A stretch of DNA of 5,495 nt, from positions 1 through 5,495 of the forward strand of contig DVGP01000274.1 in assembly GCA_018712665.1 (NCBI GenBank), read 5' to 3'. Below the pieces are notes generated by a model, which did not search any database, was not told where the DNA came from, and saw only the letters and a program-made list of their open reading frames with translations. Positions 1-4,027 of the stretch are shown here, one piece after another. The stretch's first letter is position 1. The number at the start of each line of letters is the position of its first letter. A program made the position numbers and the translations under genes. This stretch comes from Candidatus Pelethomonas intestinigallinarum (GTDB lineage Bacteria; Bacillota; Clostridia; Oscillospirales; Oscillospiraceae).

Positions 1-615
1 TCCCAGGGGGGCGGCTGCCCCGCTGAGGAGGGCCGGGAGAAGGTCCTGGCGGCGGGTGACCCCGCCCTGGTGCCGCCGGAGCTGGCGGAGGGCCGGGTGG
101 TCTGCCCCCTGGAGGACTACAAGGCCCACCGGAATATCCTGCGGTACAGCCGGGTGGTCATCACGGACCTGACGCTGACGGAGCTCAGCGACATCGCCCT
201 GGGCCGGGACGCGGGAGTAAAGCAGTGCGCCGTGCTCCAGGCCCTGCTCCAGGGGGTGGACGTGTTCCTCCGGGAGGAGGGCCTGCCCTTCAAGACCTGG
301 TCCGGCCGGGGCAGCAAGGTGCTCCACAGTCTGCTCTCCAGCTATGTCCAGACCCTGCGGACCTTCGGCGTGAAGCCGGCGAAGCAGTGGAAGCCGGAGC
401 CCGTCCCCGAGGCCAGACCGCCGAAGTTCCAGGCCCCGGCGGTGGAGGTCCCCGCCGGCACCGCCCGGCCCAATGCTCAGCGTCTGGTCACCGAGGACGG
501 AGCCCGTGCCCTGGTGAAGTCCGGCGGCCCCGTGGCCCTGGCCCGGGACGCCATCGTCACCCCGGCGGCCTGGGATGTGCTCCGCGCCGCCGGCGTGGAG
601 ATCGTGAAGGAGTGA
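1..615 (+). CDS. BMC-operon accessory protein, Eut_hyp/flavoprotein-like (5' end cut by window edge)
   Basis: The reading frame is open from the first base to a TGA at 613-615, giving 204 visible residues. A GTG at 70 has no ribosome binding site and lies inside the open frame, so the true start is upstream of the window. Visible residues 30-125 read as an alpha/beta domain: VVITDLTLTELSDIALG (52-68) is followed by an LLQGVDVFLREEGL stretch (82-95). From memory this resembles the uncharacterised proteins found beside EutN in ethanolamine and related BMC operons (TIGR02536 'Eut_hyp'; some are annotated flavoprotein), but I could not run a search. A Pro/Ala-rich linker (about 125-160) leads to a short C-terminal module with RLVTEDGARAL and AIVTPAAWDVL...GVEI (161-202). 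A similar VTE...(I)VTP-A pattern recurs in other BMC proteins, including EutT-like ones. The function is unknown. Its stop lies 4 bases before the shell gene, so it belongs to the same operon. Confidence 0.75.
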   Translation, partial: SQGGGCPAEEGREKVLAAGDPALVPPELAEGRVVCPLEDYKAHRNILRYSRVVITDLTLTELSDIALGRDAGVKQCAVLQALLQGVDVFLREEGLPFKTWSGRGSKVLHSLLSSYVQTLRTFGVKPAKQWKPEPVPEARPPKFQAPAVEVPAGTARPNAQRLVTEDGARALVKSGGPVALARDAIVTPAAWDVLRAAGVEIVKE

Positions 616-619
616 GCCC

Positions 620-895
620 ATGCAGATATGTAAAGTGATCGGCCATGTCTGGGCCACCAAGAAGGAGAGCTCCCTCAGCGGCTTGAAGCTCATGGTGGTG
701 CAGGAGGACATGGGGCCCCGCGGGGCCAAGCTGGTGGCCGCGGACATCGTGGGCGCCGGCATCGGCGAGCGGGTCCTGGTGGTCTCCGGCTCCACCGCCC
801 GGAAGGCCCTGGGCAAGGACGAGGTGGCGGTGGACGCCGCCATCGTGGGCATCATCGACAGCGTGGAGCTGGAGCGCGAGAAAAACGGAAAGTAG
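620..895 (+). CDS. eutN: EutN/CcmL-family BMC vertex (pentamer) shell protein
   Basis: This 91-residue protein matches the BMC-P family, whose pentamers cap the vertices of the icosahedral shell. Family features visible are the N-terminal strand MQICKVIGHVWATKK (1-15), LSGLKLMVVQ (19-28), the conserved loop GAGIGERVLVVSGSTAR (45-61), and VDAAIVGIID (71-80). The usual length is 85-100 residues, so it looks complete. The C-terminal tail EREKNGK is charged and probably disordered. The ATG at 620 is preceded by AAGGAG at 607-612, seven bases upstream and inside the end of the previous gene, which implies close translational linkage. It is equivalent to PduN in propanediol loci; given the pduSTUV-like genes that follow, either name fits. 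Confidence 0.95.
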   Translation: MQICKVIGHVWATKKESSLSGLKLMVVQEDMGPRGAKLVAADIVGAGIGERVLVVSGSTARKALGKDEVAVDAAIVGIIDSVELEREKNGK

Positions 896-911
896 GGGAG
901 GGGAGCGAAAC

Positions 912-2252
912 ATGCGGGACAACCTCACGGAACTGATTTTTTCCGCCGGCGTGGTGGGCTGCGGCGGCGCGGGCTTCCCCACCCATAAGAAGATCTGCGG
1001 CCAGGTGGAGGACTTCATCGTCAACGGCGTGGAGTGCGAGCCCCTGCTGCGGACGGACCGGTACATCATGGCCCACTACGCCCGGGAGCTGGTGGAGACC
1101 GTGGCCGCCATCGGAGCGTTTCTCCAGGCCAAGCGGTGCGCCATCGGCGTGAAGCGGGCCTATGCTCCCCAGGTGGAGGCCCTGGAAGCCGCCATCCGGG
1201 AGACCGGGACGGCGGTGGAGCTCCACCTGCTGGAGAGCTTCTACCCCGCCGGGGACGAGCAGGTCCTGGTCCACGAGGTCACCGGCCGCACCGTTCCTCC
1301 GGGGGGCATCCCCCTGGCGGTGGGGGCGGTGGTGGACAACGCCGCCACGGTGCTGGCCATCCATGACGCCATGGCGGGGAAGCCCCTGACGGACAAGTAC
1401 CTCTCCGTGGCGGGCCGGGTGCCGAAGCCCTCGGTCCTCCATGTCCCCGTGGGCACCTCCTTCGCCGAGTGCGTCGCCCTGGCGGGAGGAGAGCTGGGGG
1501 AGGGGGACTTCATCGTGGCCGGCGGGCCCATGATGGGCCGCTCCATGACCTGGGACCAGGCGAAACGGGAGGTCGTCACCAAGACCACCTCCGGCATTCT
1601 GGTCCTCCCCGCCGACGGAGCCCACGCCCAGCGGTACCAGCTCAGCGTGGAGAAGATGCTCAACCGGGCGCGGTCCGCCTGCATCCAGTGCTCCTACTGC
1701 ACCCAGCTGTGCCCCCGGTACCTCCTGGGGCACCCCCTGCGGCCCAACCGGATCATGCGGAAGCTGTCCATGGGCGCCATCCCGGAGCTGCTGGAGGACG
1801 AGGACGTGAAGGCCGCCCAGCTGTGCTGCGAGTGCGGGGTCTGCGAGCTCTACGCCTGCCCCATGGGCCTGGCCCCCCGCCGGGTGAACCAGCTGGTGAA
1901 GGGGGAGCTGGCCAAGGCCGGCATACGGAGCAAATTCACCGGCGGGGACACCGACCCGGACCGGGAGGTCCGGAAGGCTCCCACCAGGAAGGCCGCGGCC
2001 CGGGCGGGTGTGCTGGAATACTACGACTGGGAGCCCGGCGAGGCGGTGGAGTACACGCCGAGGCGGGTGGCGATCCCCGTGAAAATGCACATCGGCGCCC
2101 CCTCCCAGCCCCTGGTGGCGGTGGGGGACCGTGTGGAGCGGGGGCAGCTCATCGCCCGGTGTCCGGAGGGCGCCATGGGCGCCCAGATCCACGCCTCCAT
2201 CGCCGGCGTCGTTGCGGCGGTGGGGGACCGGATCGTCATTGAAAGCAGGTGA
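912..2252 (+). CDS. pduS: PduS/RnfC-like Fe-S flavoprotein (BMC electron transfer, cobalamin reductase type)
   Basis: The protein has 446 residues, close to the roughly 450 of known PduS. The N-terminus has the RnfC/Complex I 51 kDa-type glycine-rich segment GVVGCGGAGFPTHKK (13-27), expected to bind flavin and NAD(H), with NGVECEPLLRTDR at 38-50. An SLBB-like region follows (about 163-195, SVAGRVPKPSVLHVPVGTSF). Two 4Fe-4S motifs are intact: C257-C260-C263-C267-P and C305-C308-C311-C316-P, the second with an extra adjacent Cys306. The C-terminus (about 390-446) looks like a barrel-sandwich hybrid domain (PLVAVGDRVERGQLIA...AGVVAAVGDRIVIE). PduS is known to reduce cobalamin for adenosylcobalamin synthesis and to interact with PduT; in glycyl-radical compartments a general redox role is more likely. 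The start at ATG 912 follows GGGGAGGGGAG at 896-905. The stop is 5 bases before the preferred pduT start. Confidence 0.95.
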   Translation: MRDNLTELIFSAGVVGCGGAGFPTHKKICGQVEDFIVNGVECEPLLRTDRYIMAHYARELVETVAAIGAFLQAKRCAIGVKRAYAPQVEALEAAIRETGTAVELHLLESFYPAGDEQVLVHEVTGRTVPPGGIPLAVGAVVDNAATVLAIHDAMAGKPLTDKYLSVAGRVPKPSVLHVPVGTSFAECVALAGGELGEGDFIVAGGPMMGRSMTWDQAKREVVTKTTSGILVLPADGAHAQRYQLSVEKMLNRARSACIQCSYCTQLCPRYLLGHPLRPNRIMRKLSMGAIPELLEDEDVKAAQLCCECGVCELYACPMGLAPRRVNQLVKGELAKAGIRSKFTGGDTDPDREVRKAPTRKAAARAGVLEYYDWEPGEAVEYTPRRVAIPVKMHIGAPSQPLVAVGDRVERGQLIARCPEGAMGAQIHASIAGVVAAVGDRIVIESR

Positions 2253-2257
2253 ACGCT

Positions 2258-2806
2258 ATGATGGATACCATCGGTTTTCTGGAACTGAACAGCATCGCCA
2301 AGGGGGTGGAGGCCGCGGATATCGTGGTCAAGACCGCCGACGTGCGCCTGGCCTTCGCCAAGGCCGGCTGCCCGGGGAAGTACTACATCCTCCTCACCGG
2401 CGAGGTGGCGGCGGTAGAGGCATCCCTGGCCGCCGGGGCCGCCGTGGGCGGCCATCACGTGGTGGACAGCTGCCTCATCCCCCGGGTCCACCCCCAGGTG
2501 ATCCGGGCCATCAACCTGGCCGGGTCCCCGGAGGGGGCCGGGGCCATCGGGGTCATGGAGTTTTTCAGCGTCACCGCCTCGGTCTACGCCGCCGACGCGG
2601 CGGTGAAGGCGGCGGAGGTGACGCTGCTGGACGTGCGGCTGGGCACCGGCATCGGGGGGAAGAGCTTCGTGGTCCTCACCGGCGAGGTGGCCGCCGTGGA
2701 GGAGGCCGTGCGCTGCGGGGTGAACACCCCCAACGCCCAGGGCATGGTGGTGGCCTCGGTGGTCATCCCCAACCCCGTGCCGGAGCTCTACGCCAGCCTG
2801 CTGTAA
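2258..2806 (+). CDS. pduT: PduT-type tandem BMC-domain shell protein with Fe-S cysteine
   Basis: The protein has 182 residues from ATG 2258 and contains two BMC domains in tandem, so it forms pseudohexameric trimers. Domain 1 begins IGFLELNSIAKGVEAAD (5-21) and domain 2 IGVMEFFSVTASVYAAD (97-113). Domain 1 carries CPGK at 38-41. In Salmonella PduT the equivalent Cys38 from three subunits holds one [4Fe-4S] cluster at the central pore, thought to pass electrons to or from PduS. The second domain has GIGGK at the matching place. A GTG at 2249 overlaps the pduS stop and extends the frame by three residues, but AGGTGA at 2247-2252 sits 5 bases before ATG 2258 (8 before ATG 2261), and the 2258 start places the cysteine at exactly 38. 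ATG 2261 remains possible. It lies in the same operon as pduS. Confidence 0.95.
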   Translation: MMDTIGFLELNSIAKGVEAADIVVKTADVRLAFAKAGCPGKYYILLTGEVAAVEASLAAGAAVGGHHVVDSCLIPRVHPQVIRAINLAGSPEGAGAIGVMEFFSVTASVYAADAAVKAAEVTLLDVRLGTGIGGKSFVVLTGEVAAVEEAVRCGVNTPNAQGMVVASVVIPNPVPELYASLL

Positions 2807-2816
2807 GGAGGGGACC

Positions 2817-3182
2817 ATGGCCTCAGTATACGACAACATCCAGGATAAGCAGCGGATCATACAGGAGTTCGTCCCCGGCAAGCAGGTGACCATGGCCCAC
2901 CTCATCGCCAACCCCGAGCCCGACCTCTACAAGAAGCTGGGGGTGGTGGGGGAGCGGACCGGCGCCCTGGGGATCCTGACCATCACCCCCGGAGAGGGCG
3001 CCATCGTGGCCGCCGACGTGGCCAGCAAGGCCGCCAGTGTGGATCTGGTGTTCGTGGACCGGTTCAACGGCTCCGTGGTCATCAACGGGGATGTGGCCAG
3101 CGTGGAGGCGGCCCTGAAGGACGTGCTGGACGTGCTGGGCAACGTCATGGGGTTCACCCCCGCGCCCATCACAAGGACATGA
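2817..3182 (+). CDS. pduU: PduU/EutS-type circularly permuted BMC hexamer shell protein
   Basis: The protein has 121 residues, against about 116 for PduU and 111 for EutS. The N-terminal segment RIIQEFVPGKQVTMAHLIAN (13-32) is diagnostic: in PduU it builds the six-stranded beta-barrel that plugs one face of the hexamer pore. The permuted BMC fold follows, with ALGILTITPGEGAIVAADVA (50-69) and VDRFNGSVVINGDVASVEAAL (80-100). The C-terminus ITRT is the same ending as known PduU, which, with the pduS-T-U-V order, is why pduU is preferred over eutS. A short extra N-terminal stretch (MASVYDNIQD) precedes the conserved part. The ATG at 2817 follows a strong AAGGAGGGG at 2805-2813, which starts within the pduT stop codon. 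Its TGA overlaps the next gene by 4 bases. Confidence 0.95.
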   Translation: MASVYDNIQDKQRIIQEFVPGKQVTMAHLIANPEPDLYKKLGVVGERTGALGILTITPGEGAIVAADVASKAASVDLVFVDRFNGSVVINGDVASVEAALKDVLDVLGNVMGFTPAPITRT

Positions 3183-3616
3183 AGAAGATCCTGCTGGTGG
3201 GCAGCGTCTCCTGCGGGAAGACCACCTTGTGCCAGCGCCTGAACGGGCTGGTGCAGGACTATAAAAAGACCCAGGCCATCGAGGTGGTGGGCAAGACCAT
3301 CGACACCCCCGGCGAGTATCTGGAGCGGCGCAGCCTTTTCAGCGCCCTCATGGTCACCTCGGCGGAGGCCGACGAGGTCCTGTTTCTTCTGGACCCCACC
3401 CAGGACCGCTACCTATACTCCCCGGGGCTGGCGGCGGCCTTCCCCGTCCCTGTGGCGGGGGTCGTCACCAAGATCGACCTGGCCACCCCCCGGCAGCTGG
3501 CCGACGGCCTGGAGCTGCTGGAGCTGGCGGGGGCCAAGCCCATCTTTTCTGTCAGCTCCGTCACCGGAGAGGGGATGGAGGCTCTGGTGGCCCATCTGGG
3601 CGGGCCGGAGACTTAA
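3179..3616 (+). CDS. pduV: PduV/EutP-family small P-loop GTPase
   Basis: The protein has 145 residues, against about 150 in PduV. Ras-like GTPase motifs are in order: Walker A GSVSCGKT (8-15), G3 DTPG (42-45), G4 TKID (97-100), and a G5-like SSVTGEG (126-132). Threonine in place of asparagine in G4 is common in this family. PduV is reported in Salmonella to associate with the outside of microcompartments and to affect their movement or positioning; biochemical detail is sparse. The start ATG 3179 overlaps the pduU stop as ATGA (3179-3182). AAGGA at 3173-3177 is only one base from the ATG, too close for optimal initiation, so expression probably depends on translational coupling to pduU. This is the last gene of the BMC run, and no intrinsic terminator directly follows it. 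Confidence 0.93.
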   Translation: MKKILLVGSVSCGKTTLCQRLNGLVQDYKKTQAIEVVGKTIDTPGEYLERRSLFSALMVTSAEADEVLFLLDPTQDRYLYSPGLAAAFPVPVAGVVTKIDLATPRQLADGLELLELAGAKPIFSVSSVTGEGMEALVAHLGGPET

Positions 3617-3737
3617 CAGAGATTTAACTTGGCTCTGCGGACACCGCCTGCCCTCCTCTGCTAGAATATCCCTCGCGGCGGAGCGGAATTTACAGAGAAA
3701 TAGGATTCCAGAGTTTTCGCTGTTTTCCAACTCTTCA
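3617..3737 (+). other. Intergenic stretch after the BMC operon, no gene or clear terminator
   Basis: This stretch is more AT-rich than the operon. No reading frame with a ribosome binding site is present. Only weak pairing is visible: CAGAG (3617-3621) with CTCTG (3633-3637), and GCGG-ACA-CCGC around 3637-3647, neither followed by a T-run. A TAGAAT at 3662-3667 has no matching -35 element. Transcripts from the BMC operon may therefore run on to the terminator-like hairpin at 3831-3877. Confidence 0.5.
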
Positions 3738-3767
3738 TTGACAGCCTGCCTATTTTGATGGTAAAAT
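3738..3767 (+). promoter_or_regulatory. Strong housekeeping-sigma promoter with extended -10
   Basis: The -35 TTGACA (3738-3743) is a perfect match. The -10 TAAAAT (3762-3767) matches 5 of 6 bases and carries a TGn extension (3759-3761). The spacer is 18 bases. The transcript would start near A3773/G3774, about 250 bases before the ATG at 4028. No comparable promoter is visible nearer to that gene, so this is the best candidate for driving it. Confidence 0.75.
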
Positions 3768-3773
3768 ATACCA
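3759..3773. promoter_or_regulatory. Palindrome over the -10 element, candidate operator
   Basis: TGGTA (3759-3763) and TACCA (3769-3773) form perfect inverted half-sites around AAATA. The palindrome covers the extended -10 and the predicted start site, the usual place for a repressor to block RNA polymerase. Because the half-sites partly coincide with the TGnTA promoter bases, chance is possible. No regulator gene is in the window. Confidence 0.35.
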
Positions 3774-3830
3774 GTGATGGTTGTCAAAAATAACCATAGA
3801 GGCGAGCTGGCATATGGGGAGATCGGCGGG

Positions 3831-3877
3831 AAGCAGGATGCGTAGAGCCCGGGGGCTTGAAGTGATCTTGCTTTTTT
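3831..3877 (+). terminator. Intrinsic-terminator-like hairpin with T6 run inside the leader
   Basis: The arms AAGCAGGAT (3831-3839) and ATCTTGCTT (3865-3873) pair over nine positions with one G-T wobble; the last two pairs use the start of the T-run (3872-3877). An inner helix AGCC (3846-3849) with GGCT (3854-3857) closes a CGGG loop. It lies about 100 bases after the predicted start site and also about 215 bases after the pduV stop. It could end BMC operon read-through, end a short RNA from the 3738 promoter, or act as an attenuator. An alternative pairing, GAGATC (3819-3824) with GATCTT (3864-3869), would compete with it. Confidence 0.6.
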
Positions 3878-3878
3878 C

Positions 3879-3969
3879 AGCCCCGCTTTTTCTGCGGCGG
3901 CCGGCGGCGCGGGAGCGCCGCGTACCCTTCGGAGTATCTCCTGTCCACGGCGCAGGCCGGGGCGGGGTT
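3879..3969 (+). other. GC-rich multi-helix RNA fold with GNRA and UUCG loops
   Basis: A closing helix can form between AGCCCCGCTT (3879-3888) and GGGCGGGGTT (3960-3969), with a core of six G-C pairs plus wobbles. Inside it are GCGGCGC (3904-3910) with GCGCCGC (3915-3921) around a GGGA loop, and directly adjacent a hairpin spanning 3922-3937 closed on TTCG (3928-3931) with one C-A mismatch. A competing local hairpin uses CCGC (3883-3886) with GCGG (3894-3897). The high GC content makes chance pairing easy, so this is a prediction only. Confidence 0.35.
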
Positions 3970-3979
3970 ACTTGATAGA

Positions 3980-4001
3980 CTGTCTGACAGGGGTCAGACA
4001 G
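3980..4001. repeat. Perfect 9+9 inverted repeat upstream of the ribosome binding site
   Basis: CTGTCTGAC (3980-3988) and GTCAGACAG (3993-4001) are exact inverted copies around AGGG. The left part is also a smaller palindrome, CTGTC-T-GACAG (3980-3990). As RNA it is a stable stem-loop ending 13 bases before the AAGGAG; no T-run follows (CCAAATAAAAG), so it is not a terminator. As DNA it could be a dimeric repressor site. TGTCTGACA loosely resembles GntR-type operators, which is a weak inference. Confidence 0.6.
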
Positions 4002-4027
4002 CCAAATAAAAGAAAAGGAGAAACCAA

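Larger units (their letters stand above)
3774..4027 (+). promoter_or_regulatory. Long structured 5' leader of the lipoprotein gene, class unknown
   Basis: About 250 bases lie between the predicted transcription start and the coding start. They contain a 5'-terminal stem (ATGGTT 3777-3782 with AACCAT 3792-3797), a terminator-like hairpin (3831-3877), a GC-rich multi-helix region (3879-3969), and a perfect hairpin (3980-4001) just before the AAGGAG at 4015-4020. From memory I compared it with the lysine, cobalamin, TPP, FMN, glycine, ydaO, T-box and NiCo classes and saw no matching core motif. A short frame starting at 3777 (22 codons) lacks a ribosome binding site and is not called. Folding is by eye only. 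Confidence 0.45.

Noticed and set aside
70..72. GTG 70 as the start of the first gene
   Set aside because: The frame is open to base 1, no Shine-Dalgarno sequence precedes it, and starting there would remove part of the N-terminal domain.
852..2192. Long open frame on the minus strand opposite pduS (446 codons)
   Set aside because: High GC content removes stop codons from antisense frames. The translation is rich in Gly, His and Pro with no recognisable domain, and the + strand gene has intact Fe-S motifs.
3662..3667. TAGAAT as a -10 element for an extra promoter
   Set aside because: No -35-like hexamer lies 16-18 bases upstream; the nearest TTGGCT is 27 bases away.
3777..3845. 22-codon leader peptide starting at ATG 3777
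   Set aside because: The ATG is only about three bases after the predicted transcription start and has no ribosome binding site. There is no run of a single amino acid that would indicate classical attenuation, and the ATG is explained by the ATGGTT/AACCAT inverted repeat.
3781..3975. Possible 64-codon gene in the intergenic leader
   Set aside because: It starts with TTG, has no ribosome binding site, is Arg-rich from GC-rich hairpin DNA, and overlaps the terminator-like and multi-helix structures.
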